NCBI GenBank assembly: GCA_016714085.1
Contig: JADJNW010000020.1
Coordinates: 1 to 64,000, forward strand
DNA length: 64,000 nucleotides
Direction: 5' to 3'
DNA from: Saprospiraceae bacterium
GTDB taxonomy: Bacteria > Bacteroidota > Bacteroidia > Chitinophagales > Saprospiraceae
Below, one piece after another: positions 8,734-17,337 of the stretch. The first letter of the stretch is position 1, and each line of letters starts with the position of its first letter. The translations under genes and the position numbers were made by a program. The notes beneath the pieces are model-generated. The model was given only the letters and a program-made list of their open reading frames with translations. It had not been told where the DNA came from and made no database searches.

Positions 8734-10023
8734 TCAAAAATTTTGCTCATAAAATTCTATAATACGTTCATCGGTCAAAACATCCTTTTGTCGAATGGGT
8801 TGTTTTAACACGATTCCTTCAAGGGTACGACAGCGACTGAGCGCTACGTAGGTTTGGCCATGCTCAAAAGCGCCTGTACCCAAATCAATGATGACTTTGT
8901 CGAAGGTTTTGCCTTGTGCCTTATGAATGGTCACCGCCCAGGCAAGTTTGAGCGGAAATTGCCGGAAAGTGCCAATGACTTCTGTTTCAATATTATTAGG
9001 ATCTACGAGTGTGCTTTTGTAGCGCAGGATTTCCCAATCCAGGGGTTCTACCTCCACGTAGCGGCGTTGCTCGTTTTCTTCGACCATCACGGTGATCGCA
9101 TCTTTTTCTAATTTGACGACTTTGCCAATGGTGCCATTCACAAACTGACGTTTGGGATCATTTTTGATAAACATCACCTGCGCGCTAAGCTTGAGTCGTA
9201 GCGCGGGTTCGGTAGGGTAGAGGGCAGGATTGAAATCGCCTGTGATGATGGCGGTATAGCTTTGGGCTGGTAGAGGTATGCGGTCAAGTTCTTGTTGATT
9301 GATCGAATCCGCGCGGTTGTTGCGAGCGCAGAGCGTGATATAAAAATCCTGGCTTTGAAATTCAGGAGAATAGCGACTATTCAATTCGTCCAGGGTATCA
9401 TATTCGATTCGATTTAGACGAACTGCTTCTAATAATTTTAGAAAATGCCGATTCTCTTGTCGATACACTTTTTGCAATTCGATCATTTCCATTTTAAAAT
9501 CCATCAGCACATTTGCCGAAAAAAAATAAGGGGAGGGATATTGCGATTGAAACATCATTTGCTCAACTTCTGAGGCTACGATTGGGGGCAATTGAAATAA
9601 ATCTCCAAAAAAAAGAACCTGTACGCCACCAAATGGAGCAAGATTTTCACGGTTGAGCCGTAGGAAAAAATCAATATTGTCCAACAAATCGGCCCGGACC
9701 ATCGAGATTTCATCGATGACCAAAACTTCGAGGTTATTGTAAAGTCGGCGTTCGCGGCGTTTTTTGATTTCTGATTTTGGAATTAATCTTGGCGGAAAGC
9801 CAAAAAAAGAATGAATGGTTTGCCCGCCAACATTAAGCGCGGCGATACCCGTAGGCGCAAGCACCACCGTTTTCTTGCGTGTCATATTGCGAAATAATTG
9901 CAAGAGTGTTGATTTTCCTGTGCCGGCGCGTCCTGTAATAAAAAGATTTTTGCCTTGTTTTTCAATGGCGTCGAGGGCATATTGGAAGTCGGCGTTTAGT
10001 TCTAAAGGTTGTTTTTCGATCAT
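8734..10023 (-). CDS. Pif1/RecD-like DNA helicase
   Basis: 429 residues of a superfamily 1 helicase. Seen: Walker A GRAGTGKSTLL (about residue 35), motif Ic-like VVLAPTGIAALNVGGQTIHSFF, Walker B LVIDEISMVRADLLD, motif III FGDLFQLPPIV and the C-terminal UvrD-like WAVTIHKAQGKTFDKVIID plus YVALSRCRTLEGI. These are the Pif1-type signatures; the protein should unwind DNA using ATP. Compact Pif1-like enzymes of this size are common in Bacteroidota. The gene stands alone between a palindrome (10038) and the tiny membrane protein. Confidence 0.9.
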   Translation of the reverse strand: MIEKQPLELNADFQYALDAIEKQGKNLFITGRAGTGKSTLLQLFRNMTRKKTVVLAPTGIAALNVGGQTIHSFFGFPPRLIPKSEIKKRRERRLYNNLEVLVIDEISMVRADLLDNIDFFLRLNRENLAPFGGVQVLFFGDLFQLPPIVASEVEQMMFQSQYPSPYFFSANVLMDFKMEMIELQKVYRQENRHFLKLLEAVRLNRIEYDTLDELNSRYSPEFQSQDFYITLCARNNRADSINQQELDRIPLPAQSYTAIITGDFNPALYPTEPALRLKLSAQVMFIKNDPKRQFVNGTIGKVVKLEKDAITVMVEENEQRRYVEVEPLDWEILRYKSTLVDPNNIETEVIGTFRQFPLKLAWAVTIHKAQGKTFDKVIIDLGTGAFEHGQTYVALSRCRTLEGIVLKQPIRQKDVLTDERIIEFYEQNF

Positions 10024-10037
10024 AGTTGAGTGCTTAT

Positions 10038-10064
10038 GCGTCCTACGGTTTTACCCGTAGGACG
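10038..10064. repeat. Palindrome of the GTCCTACGG family, copy 1
   Basis: GCGTCCTACGG, a loop of five bases, then CCGTAGGACGC. It lies between the helicase start (10023) and the SOD stop (10073), where it could terminate sod transcription. Its core is shared with the hairpins at 51561-51594 and 52835-52867. Confidence 0.7.
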
Positions 10065-10072
10065 CTTGGCGG

Positions 10073-10825
10073 CTACTTTCCAAACATTTTCATTGCCATA
10101 TCGTATTGGGTATTTACTTCTTCCCAATTGATGACATTCCAAAACGCACCTACGTAGTCACCACGCTTGTTTTGGTATTTCAAATAATAAGCGTGTTCCC
10201 ACACATCAATGCCAAGGATTGGGAAACCGTAGTCTTTTTTGACAATTTTCTTCATCAACGGATTATCCTGATTAGGCGTAGAAGTAATATACAAATCTCC
10301 TTTTTTATTCACACAAAGCCAAGCCCAGCCTGAGCCGAAGCGACTGGTAGCGGCAGCATTAAATTGTTCTTTCATTTTATCAAACGAACCAAATTTCGCA
10401 TTGATAAAATCTGCTATTCGACCACTGGGAGTACCGCCGCCATTGGGTTTCATCAATTTCCAAAATAAAGTATGGTTGTAGTGACCGCCACCGTTGTTGC
10501 GCACTGCAGTATCGGAAGCTTTTACCGATCCAAGAATTTGCTCGATGCCCATATTCAAGTAAGGCGTACCGTCCACTGCTTTGTTCAAATTGTTCACATA
10601 GCCTGCATGGTGGCGGTCGTGATGAATTTCCATCGTCATTTTGTCGATATGCGGTTCGAGCGCATCGAATTTGTAAGCCAATGCCGGAAGCTGAAAATTG
10701 CCGGGAAGCATTAGTTCCGCTACTCCTATCTCAATCGATTGATTATTAGAAATCATGCGAAAAGGATTGACGAAAGCGGCAGCCGTTGCCAGCACACCGG
10801 TTTTCAGGAATGTTCTCTTATCCAT
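10073..10825 (-). CDS. Exported Fe/Mn superoxide dismutase
   Basis: 250 residues. Converts superoxide to oxygen and peroxide. Metal ligands are visible as H68 (MEIHHDRHH), H118 (NHTLFWK), D207 and H211 (DVWEHAYYLKY). An N-terminal extension (MDKRTFLKTGVLATAAAF) of about 25 residues looks like a signal or anchor with a KR-x-F-L-K motif that resembles Tat signals with one Arg replaced, so a periplasmic location is likely. Fe versus Mn cannot be decided by eye. It is divergent from the copper ATPase gene at 10997, a stress pairing that makes sense because copper promotes oxidative damage. Confidence 0.93.
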   Translation of the reverse strand: MDKRTFLKTGVLATAAAFVNPFRMISNNQSIEIGVAELMLPGNFQLPALAYKFDALEPHIDKMTMEIHHDRHHAGYVNNLNKAVDGTPYLNMGIEQILGSVKASDTAVRNNGGGHYNHTLFWKLMKPNGGGTPSGRIADFINAKFGSFDKMKEQFNAAATSRFGSGWAWLCVNKKGDLYITSTPNQDNPLMKKIVKKDYGFPILGIDVWEHAYYLKYQNKRGDYVGAFWNVINWEEVNTQYDMAMKMFGK

Positions 10826-10996
10826 AAGCTCTTGTTTTTTTTAGATAGAATCTAAATTAGGTTTAAATTTGTTATGCTTTTAAAACAGTTTCTGAAATAA
10901 ATAAGGATACAGTCCGCATAAAGTTGAGGGAAACGCCTATTTTTTTCGGAAACTGAAGGGCTTAAAAGTACTAAATCAAATACGAGTGACCAAGCT

Positions 10997-13102
10997 ATGG
11001 CGAACAATATAATCGAACTGAAAGTGGAAGGGATGGATTGCAATAATTGTGCAATGAGTATCACCAAATACCTGGAACGCAAGGGTTTGCAGGATGTGTA
11101 CGTGAATTTCCAAACCAAGGAAGTGCGCTTCCGCCCGGATGAGGAGCGGATGACGCTGGAGCAAATAAAAGCAGGTATTCACAAATTGGGTTACACCGTT
11201 GTAGAAGAAGAAAAACCAAAACCCTGGTGGACTTTAGAGCGCAAGCTTATTATGAGCGCTATATTTACTGCACCTTTACTTTTGGGGCATATTTTGATGT
11301 CTTTGGGGGTTCATCTTACATTTATGCATAATAACTGGCTGCAATTATTAATATGCCTGCCGGTTTTTATGATAGGTTTATTACATTTTGGTAAAAGCGC
11401 CTGGAATAGTTTGATTCGTACCGGCATCGCCAATATGGATGTACTCATTTTTGTGGGAAGCACAGCAGCGTTTATTTATAGCCTGATCGGAACAATTTTG
11501 AAAGAGCCGAATTATATTTTCTACGAAACTTCTGCTACGATTATTACACTTGTTTTACTGGGTAATTGGTTTGAACATCGTGCTGTAAAGCAGACCACTA
11601 CTGCTATTGGGGAATTGACCAAACTTCAAGTCGAAAAAGCCAAGCGCATCATGCCTTCCGGCGCAATTGTCACGATCAATCGAGATGAAATTCAAATTAA
11701 CGATATTCTTCAAGTGAACGAAGGTGATAAAATCCCGAGCGATGGTATTCTGATTTCTGGTGATGCGACTTTGAATGAATCCATGCTTACTGGCGAAAGT
11801 GCCCCTGTGGAAAAAAATATCGACGATAAAGTGATTGGCGCTTCAATTGTGACATCGGGCAATTTGCAAATGCGCGTGACTGCTATCGGCAAGGATACGG
11901 TGCTGAGTCAAATGATTGAATTAGTGAAAACTGCACAACAAGATAAGCCTGATATTCAACGACTTGCAGATAGAATCAGTGCTATTTTCGTGCCTTCGGT
12001 ACTGATTATTTCACTGCTAACGCTGATTGTAGGGCATTTTGTTTTTGATTTGACTTTCCAAAAAGCCCTGATGAATTCGATTGCAGTGCTGGTGATTTCC
12101 TGCCCTTGTGCGATGGGCTTGGCGACGCCAACCGCAGTAATGGTGGGTGTTGGACGCTTGGCTAAAAATGGGATTTTGGTAAAAGGCGGTCAAACCGTTG
12201 AGCTTTTTGCAAACATTAAAAATATGGTATTTGATAAAACCGGAACGCTGACAACTGGCGATTTTCATATTCAACACATTGAGTATCATATCGAAGATAA
12301 AGCTTTTGCAAAAGCCCTGATTTATAAGATGGAGCAGCATTCTTCACATCCTATTGCGCACTCGTTGGTACGGGAATTGGCTTCGCAAGTAAATGGTGTG
12401 CATTTGGATGATTTGAAAGTCACGGAGGAGAAAGGTGTTGGTATATTTGCAGAAGATGCTGAAGGAAATAGTTACCGAATCAGTGCCAAGCCTGGAACTA
12501 ATGATCTGGGACATCAAACGATACAACTCACTCAAAACGAACAACTTTTGGCTTCTATTGACATCAGCGATCAATTAAAGCCGGAGGCTTTGGTTACAAT
12601 GAATTATTTGCGAAAAGCAGGCATTAATCCTGTTATTTTGAGTGGTGACAAACAATCGCGCACGGCTGCTATTGCTGAAAAATTGAAGGTAGAAACTTTC
12701 TATGCAGAAAAACTCCCCGGAGAAAAACTCCGAATTATAGAAGAACTATCGAAAAACGCTCCCACAGCAATGGTTGGTGATGGCATCAATGACGCGCCGG
12801 CGCTGGCCCGCGCTACTATTGGCGTATCTTTGAGTAATGCTTCGCAAGCGGCTATTCAGTCGGCGCAAATCGTACTGCTCAACGGCAATCTTTTTCATCT
12901 ACCAAAAGCGATTTCCATTGCCAAGCATACGGTACTGACGATCAAACAAAACTTATTCTGGGCATTTGCTTATAATATTGTAGCGATTCCGATAGCAGCT
13001 ATGGGATTTTTGAATCCGATGTGGGGCGCGCTATTCATGGCCTTTTCGGATGTGGTGGTGATTGGGAATTCGATACGGTTGAAAAAGAAGAGGATTGATT
13101 AA
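10997..13102 (+). CDS. copA: Copper-exporting P1B-type ATPase
   Basis: 701 residues. One N-terminal heavy-metal domain with GMDCNNC (C15, C18), eight predicted membrane spans, the transmembrane metal motif C369-P-C371 (ISCPCAMGLATP), phosphorylated D413 in DKTGTLT, the SSHPIA nucleotide-binding histidine and the hinge GDGINDAP near residue 594. These mark a Cu(I) exporter of the inner membrane. Later spans contain AFAYN and MAFSDVVVIGNS, as in CopA. GldC follows 57 bases later but is functionally unrelated. Confidence 0.93.
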   Translation: MANNIIELKVEGMDCNNCAMSITKYLERKGLQDVYVNFQTKEVRFRPDEERMTLEQIKAGIHKLGYTVVEEEKPKPWWTLERKLIMSAIFTAPLLLGHILMSLGVHLTFMHNNWLQLLICLPVFMIGLLHFGKSAWNSLIRTGIANMDVLIFVGSTAAFIYSLIGTILKEPNYIFYETSATIITLVLLGNWFEHRAVKQTTTAIGELTKLQVEKAKRIMPSGAIVTINRDEIQINDILQVNEGDKIPSDGILISGDATLNESMLTGESAPVEKNIDDKVIGASIVTSGNLQMRVTAIGKDTVLSQMIELVKTAQQDKPDIQRLADRISAIFVPSVLIISLLTLIVGHFVFDLTFQKALMNSIAVLVISCPCAMGLATPTAVMVGVGRLAKNGILVKGGQTVELFANIKNMVFDKTGTLTTGDFHIQHIEYHIEDKAFAKALIYKMEQHSSHPIAHSLVRELASQVNGVHLDDLKVTEEKGVGIFAEDAEGNSYRISAKPGTNDLGHQTIQLTQNEQLLASIDISDQLKPEALVTMNYLRKAGINPVILSGDKQSRTAAIAEKLKVETFYAEKLPGEKLRIIEELSKNAPTAMVGDGINDAPALARATIGVSLSNASQAAIQSAQIVLLNGNLFHLPKAISIAKHTVLTIKQNLFWAFAYNIVAIPIAAMGFLNPMWGALFMAFSDVVVIGNSIRLKKKRID

Positions 13103-13159
13103 AAGTTTGGAGGTTTAGGATTTGGGGTTTTTCTTTGCAGCATAAAATATTTAAATAAA

Positions 13160-13510
13160 ATGAGCAAAGCTGTAAAACACTCTGATATCAAGATAAGAAT
13201 TGGGTTAGACGAATCGAATATGCCCGTGAGTATGAATTGGCAAGCCCAGGATGCAGGCCAAGAACCTCAAGCGTGCAAAGCGATGTTACTTTCGTTATTC
13301 GATCGGGATAGCATGGAAACCTTGAAAATTGATCTTTGGACCAAGGATATGCAGGTGATGGAAATGGATCGCTTTTTCTTTCAAACCCTTCGCGCTATGG
13401 CAGATACCTATTATAAAGCTACTCAAAATGCTCAGTTAGCGAGCGAAATGCAGCGATTTGTACAATATTTTGGTGAAAAAACAGAGATTTTGCCGCCATC
13501 AAAATCATAG
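13160..13510 (+). CDS. gldC: Gliding motility protein GldC
   Basis: 116 residues matching GldC in length and sequence: KHSDIKIRIGLDESNMPVSMNW near the start, then ACKAMLLSLFDRDSMETLKIDLWTKDMQVMEMDRFFFQTLRAMADTY cut into helices, ending with a short tail. In gliding flavobacteria gldC is linked to motility and the type IX system, although its exact role is unclear. It is also widely kept in non-gliding Bacteroidota, so it does not prove motility here. It is the gene just upstream of the SRP RNA. Confidence 0.88.
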   Translation: MSKAVKHSDIKIRIGLDESNMPVSMNWQAQDAGQEPQACKAMLLSLFDRDSMETLKIDLWTKDMQVMEMDRFFFQTLRAMADTYYKATQNAQLASEMQRFVQYFGEKTEILPPSKS

Positions 13511-13558
13511 CATCTATTTGATCCAAAGCATCAATAATATCAATAGCACCAAAATCAT

Positions 13559-13590
13559 TTTGTATTTCCGAAAAAAGAATCTTAACTTTG
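13559..13590 (+). promoter_or_regulatory. Bacteroidota-type promoter of the SRP RNA
   Basis: TTTG (13559-13562), 20-base spacer, TAACTTTG (13583-13590). This exactly matches the TTTG / TAnnTTTG consensus for the Bacteroidota housekeeping sigma factor. It predicts a start near 13597, where the outer helix of the SRP RNA begins. Confidence 0.8.
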
Positions 13591-13596
13591 CCGCCC

Positions 13597-13690
13597 GGTG
13601 GGCGCCGCACGACCAGCTCCCTTTGAACTCCCCCAGGGTGGAAACGCAGCAAGGGTAGGAGGTTGAGCGGTGCGATGTGGTGTTCCACCT
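13597..13690 (+). ncRNA. ffs: Signal recognition particle RNA (4.5S type)
   Basis: About 94 nt, folding as one long hairpin. The apical part carries the conserved helix 8: CCAGG (13633-13637), GUG-GAAA-CGC with a GNRA tetraloop, then AGCA (13648-13651) and AGGG. The outer helix pairs GGTGG (13597-13601) with CCACC (13685-13689), and GCAC (13607-13610) with GTGC (13670-13673). A textbook promoter lies just upstream. The RNA binds Ffh and guides ribosomes to the membrane translocon. It lies between gldC and the transaldolase gene. No Alu domain is present, as usual for the small bacterial form. Confidence 0.88.
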
Positions 13691-13790
13691 CATTTTACTG
13701 AGCTTCAGTGCATACATAATTCCAAAACTCGCCTACAGAATTGACTTAAAATTGTCGATTCACAATAACCCCAATCCAGTGACTTATTTG

Positions 13791-13798
13791 TACCTTTG
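13791..13798 (+). promoter_or_regulatory. Possible -7 box for the transaldolase gene
   Basis: TACCTTTG matches TAnnTTTG and lies 15 bases before the chosen start codon at 13814, giving a very short leader. I see no matching TTTG element at the right distance upstream, so this is a half-supported call. Confidence 0.35.
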
Positions 13799-13813
13799 TA
13801 CAAAAATCTGAAT

Positions 13814-14482
13814 ATGAAATTTTTTATTGATACGGCTAACCTCGATCAAATCAAGGAAGCCAATGATTTAGGAGTATTGGACGGTGTTACCACCAATCCC
13901 TCGCTGATGGCGAAGGAGGGTATCACTGGCGAAGTAAATGTGATGAAGCATTATGAAGCCATTTGCAAAATAGTAGATGGCGATGTAAGTGCGGAGGTAA
14001 TTGCTACTGATTTCGATGGAATTATTAAAGAAGGAAAAGTACTTGCAGGTATTGCAGAGAATATTGTGGTCAAAGTGCCTATGATTAAAGACGGGGTGAA
14101 AGCGCTCCGCTATTTTTATGAAGAAGACATTCCAACCAATTGTACCTTAGTGTTTTCGGCAGGTCAAGCGATTTTGGCTGCCAAAGCCGGAGCGACATAT
14201 TTATCGCCATTTATTGGTAGAATTGATGATATTTCTTGGGATGGTATTGAATTAATCAAAGAAATTGCTGAAATTTACGCCATTCAAGGATACGAGACCC
14301 AAATTCTGGCAGCATCTATCCGCAGTGCTAAGCATATCGTGGACGCAGCCAAAGCAGGTGCAGACGTAGTGACGTGTCCACTTTCTGCGATTTTGGGTTT
14401 ACTGAAACATCCGTTGACGGATATTGGCTTGGAGCAATTCCTCGCCGATCATAAAAAAGCAAATGAGCTTGTTTTTAAATAG
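13814..14482 (+). CDS. Transaldolase / fructose-6-phosphate aldolase family
   Basis: 222 residues, the short TalC/FSA class of class I aldolases. It begins MKFFIDTANLDQIKEANDLG, has GVTTNPSLMAKEG, the Schiff-base lysine in ENIVVKVPM, and later TYLSPFIGRIDDI and ILAASIRS. It should act on sugar phosphates in the pentose phosphate pathway. The ATG at 13814 is the family start; an upstream TTG six codons earlier is unlikely. A hairpin with T run at 14509-14540 follows. Confidence 0.92.
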   Translation: MKFFIDTANLDQIKEANDLGVLDGVTTNPSLMAKEGITGEVNVMKHYEAICKIVDGDVSAEVIATDFDGIIKEGKVLAGIAENIVVKVPMIKDGVKALRYFYEEDIPTNCTLVFSAGQAILAAKAGATYLSPFIGRIDDISWDGIELIKEIAEIYAIQGYETQILAASIRSAKHIVDAAKAGADVVTCPLSAILGLLKHPLTDIGLEQFLADHKKANELVFK

Positions 14483-14508
14483 AGGCTATCTTATTACCAA
14501 AAATGGAA

Positions 14509-14540
14509 GGAGCAAATCGAAAGATTCTGCTCCTTTTTTA
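14509..14540. terminator. Terminator between convergent genes
   Basis: GGAGCA (14509-14514) and TGCTCC (14528-14533) form a stem with a 13-nt loop, followed by TTTTTT. It ends the transaldolase transcript. The A run on its other side may also let it serve the convergent phosphorylase gene. Confidence 0.75.
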
Positions 14541-14542
14541 TT

Positions 14543-15415
14543 TTATAAAATTTCAATTTTTTCCAATACTTTTTGAATCAACCGTTCCACTTCCTGTGCA
14601 GGGTCAGAACTGAATTGCCCCAATAATCTATTTGCCAGAATGACATTGCAGGAAACTGCGCGATGCCCTAAAACATTAGCTAATCCATAAATCCCGGAGG
14701 TTTCCATCTCAAAATTCATAATATTCCAATCTTTATATTGAAAATCGCTAAAAGAAGCTAAAATTTCCGAAGTAAGCTTGGTTTTGCCACGCAATTCACG
14801 CCCCTGAGGAGCATAGAATCCTGGTGAAGTAAGCGTAATTCCTTGAAGATCAAGCGTCATTTTTGCAAGCAGATCAGCATTTGCCGCAAAGGCATAGGGC
14901 TGAATTGGTAAAGGTTTAGCAGTAAAAGTGTAAAATTGTTTTAATAATGCTGTTTCATCCGGGGAATTTTGATACGCATAAAAATGCATCAAATTATCCA
15001 AACCAATTGCAAACGCAGAAGTAATAAAGCTCCCTAAAGGTGCTTCGCGCCAAATTGCGCCCGATGTACCTATGCGGATAAAGTTTAATGTTTGATGTTT
15101 GGTTTTTGGCATCCTGGTTTTAAAGTCAATATTCGCTAAAGCATCAAGTTCATTTATTACAATGTCAATATTATCCGTGCCGATGCCAGTAGAAATAACC
15201 GTCAAGCGCGTGCTGCCCAGCCAACCTGTATGCGTAATAAATTCGCGGTGACTTACTTGATATTCTATTTTATCAAAATATTTAGACACACGAGCTACGC
15301 GAGCGGGGTCGCCAACGGTAAGGATCGTATCGGCTATTTGTTCGGGAAAAAGCTGAAGATGATAAATACTGCCATTGGTGTTTATAACTAATTCGGAATC
15401 AGGTATTTGTTGCAT
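14543..15415 (-). CDS. Nucleoside phosphorylase (uridine phosphorylase-like)
   Basis: 290 residues of the NP-I phosphorylase family. Motifs: ILTVGDPARVARVSKYFD (phosphate loop), VISTGIGTDNIDIVINELDAL, IRIGTSGAI and NFEMETSGIYGLANVLG with the ribose-contacting MET. It cleaves a nucleoside with phosphate to base and ribose-1-phosphate in salvage. The length is slightly greater than E. coli Udp (253) because of an extended N-terminus and an insert around residue 150. Pyrimidine versus purine preference cannot be fixed by eye. Confidence 0.88.
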   Translation of the reverse strand: MQQIPDSELVINTNGSIYHLQLFPEQIADTILTVGDPARVARVSKYFDKIEYQVSHREFITHTGWLGSTRLTVISTGIGTDNIDIVINELDALANIDFKTRMPKTKHQTLNFIRIGTSGAIWREAPLGSFITSAFAIGLDNLMHFYAYQNSPDETALLKQFYTFTAKPLPIQPYAFAANADLLAKMTLDLQGITLTSPGFYAPQGRELRGKTKLTSEILASFSDFQYKDWNIMNFEMETSGIYGLANVLGHRAVSCNVILANRLLGQFSSDPAQEVERLIQKVLEKIEIL

Positions 15416-15493
15416 ACGTCAAATTTGACTTTAGCGTGAATATTCTCGACAAAATAATGGCTTATCTTTACACCCACAACATTATCCTTGAAA

Positions 15494-15847
15494 ATGAAAA
15501 AGATTTATTACCTCTCCACCTGCGATACTTGTAAGCGAATTATAGGAGAATTAAATAATGCTAAAGGCTTTGATTTACAGGATATTAAAACGGAGAAAAT
15601 TACATCGGAGCAAATCGATTGGCTGAAAGAAAAACTGGGTTCGTATGAAGCGCTTTTTAGTCGGGTTGCATTAAAATATCGCAGTATGGGATTGAATAAG
15701 AAAGAGTTACATGAAATGGATTATCGAAATTTGATTTTGGAAGAATACACTTTTTTAAAGCGCCCGGTGATTATTATCGAAGATGATGTATTTGTCGGGA
15801 ATGCCAAGAAAACGGTGGAAGCGGTGAAGGCGAGACTTGGAAAATAG
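15494..15847 (+). CDS. ArsC/Spx-family thioredoxin-fold protein
   Basis: 117 residues beginning MKKIYYLSTCDTCKRI, with an N-terminal CxxC where ArsC enzymes carry one or two active cysteines, and the late RPVIIIEDDVFVGN segment typical of the fold. Members reduce arsenate or act as redox regulators; no ars genes are nearby, so an arsenate role is not supported by context. An upstream TTG (15488) adds two residues; ATG 15494 is preferred. It is followed by hemF after 38 bases. Confidence 0.85.
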   Translation: MKKIYYLSTCDTCKRIIGELNNAKGFDLQDIKTEKITSEQIDWLKEKLGSYEALFSRVALKYRSMGLNKKELHEMDYRNLILEEYTFLKRPVIIIEDDVFVGNAKKTVEAVKARLGK

Positions 15848-15885
15848 GAGACTGAGTGAATTTGGATTAAAGGAAAAATGGATTT

Positions 15886-16793
15886 ATGGAAAATTGGAAT
15901 AAAGATCATATTGCAAATTGGTTTAAAGCCTTGCAGGATAATATTTGCAGGCAATTGGAAGAAGCGGATGGGCAGGGAAAATTTAGAGAAGACTTATGGG
16001 ATCGCCCCGGCGGTGGCGGTGGCAGAACGCGCGTGATCGAAGGACAGCATATCGAAAAAGGTGGGGTGAATTTCTCTGCGGTGTACGGTGAAGTTTCTGA
16101 AAAAATGCAAAAAAGCTTGCAATTGCCTGGAAATCAATTTTTTGCAAGCGGCGTGTCCATTGTGTTACATCCCAGGAATCCATTTGTTCCTATTATTCAC
16201 ATGAATGTTCGCTATTTTGAAGCTGGAGATACATGGTGGTTTGGTGGAGGGATAGATTTGACGCCGCATTATATTGATCTGGAAGATGCCCGTTTTTTTC
16301 ATCAATCTTTGAAAAATATTTGCGATAAACATCATTCTGAATATTATACAATATTTAAATCCTGGGCGGATGATTATTTTTACATTCGGCATCGGCAGGA
16401 AACACGCGGCATTGGCGGTATTTTTTTTTGATCGATTGAAAGAAATGATAATATTACTAAAGAACAACGTTTTGCATTCGTGCAAGATATTGGTAATGGA
16501 TTTTGCCCAATTTATCTGCATTTATTGCATAAAAACAAGGATTTGCCTTATTCAGAAAATGAAAAAACTGGCAAATGCTGCGCCGCGGGCGCTACGTGGA
16601 GTTTAATCTTGTTTGGGATGCCGGCACAAAATTTGGACTCGAAACAGACGGTCGTACTGAGTCTATTTTGATGAGCTTGCCGCCGATGGCGCAATGGGTA
16701 TATAATTACCAGCTAGAGTCTAATAGCTTGGAGACCAGGACTTTATCCTTATTAAAAAAAGATATTGACTGGCTTATTGACATAAAATCGTGA
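15886..16793 (+). CDS. hemF: Oxygen-dependent coproporphyrinogen III oxidase (three indels)
   Basis: About 302 residues once repaired. Converts coproporphyrinogen III to protoporphyrinogen IX in haem synthesis. Seen: GGGGGRTRVIEGQHIEKGGVNFS, GVSIVLHPRNPFVPIIHMNVRYFE, WWFGGGIDLTPHY, then RGIGGIFFDRL and the late RRGRYVEFNLVWDAGTKFGL and ESILMSLPP. The frame changes three times: one T too many in the T9 run (16421-16429), one A missing at 16443-16445 and one A missing in the run 16562-16567. All repairs restore conserved sequence, so sequencing error is likely. The last 20 bases overlap the convergent lipoprotein gene. Confidence 0.9.
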
Positions 16794-17280
16794 TCGTTTC
16801 CGTTCGAATCCGATTGCTTAAATTCCCAGCCCGATCTTTAATTTCGATTAAATAAGAAAAAGTATCCTGCGCATAACGAGGGTCTGTTTGACAAACCCGA
16901 CGATCCGGGAAAATGCAGCAAACATTGGGGCCGGCGACTTTATTGGGTATTCGAAGTGTAATTTCACCCGATACACCATTACCGCTGCCTTGCTCAGGTA
17001 TTGGAAATAAACGATTGGGAATCAGGCTGTTATCTCGGCTGTCTCGAAGGAATAAATTAGTAGAATCACTCCCGACATCGCCATCGCCATCTGTAAATGA
17101 AAAAGTAATAATCAAGGTATCACGCGCCGCGGTTGAACTTCCTTGAAGGATCGTTCTTTTATTAATGCCAACATATTCGATCTGCGGCTCGTTGGGATAG
17201 CTCGGCGGTTCGGTACAACTTAGAATCGTTAGTAACGAAGATATTACAAAAACAATCAGAGAATATTGTAGCAACTTCAT
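16774..17280 (-). CDS. Lipoprotein of unknown function
   Basis: 168 residues with a lipoprotein signal ending in lipobox TILSC. The mature part has a beta-sandwich look with FSFTDGDGDVGSDSTNLF, an acidic motif seen in many Bacteroidota surface lipoproteins and possibly calcium-binding, and ends ITILCQ. Four cysteines occur in the middle (VCCIFPDRRVCQ region) and at the end. Its 3' end overlaps hemF by 20 bases on the opposite strand. No function can be assigned. Confidence 0.75.
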   Translation of the reverse strand: MKLLQYSLIVFVISSLLTILSCTEPPSYPNEPQIEYVGINKRTILQGSSTAARDTLIITFSFTDGDGDVGSDSTNLFLRDSRDNSLIPNRLFPIPEQGSGNGVSGEITLRIPNKVAGPNVCCIFPDRRVCQTDPRYAQDTFSYLIEIKDRAGNLSNRIRTETITILCQ

Positions 17281-17337
17281 ATTTTGCGATGTTTTAATCT
17301 ATGTAAAATAAGCATTTTTGAATAATTATTGTAATCC

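Noticed and set aside
16415..16435. Programmed frameshift in hemF at the T9 run
   Set aside because: Two further breaks in the same gene and many in other essential genes make sequencing error far more likely.
16795..16825. GTTCGAATCC string resembling a tRNA T arm
   Set aside because: It lies inside the lipoprotein gene and no cloverleaf can be drawn around it.
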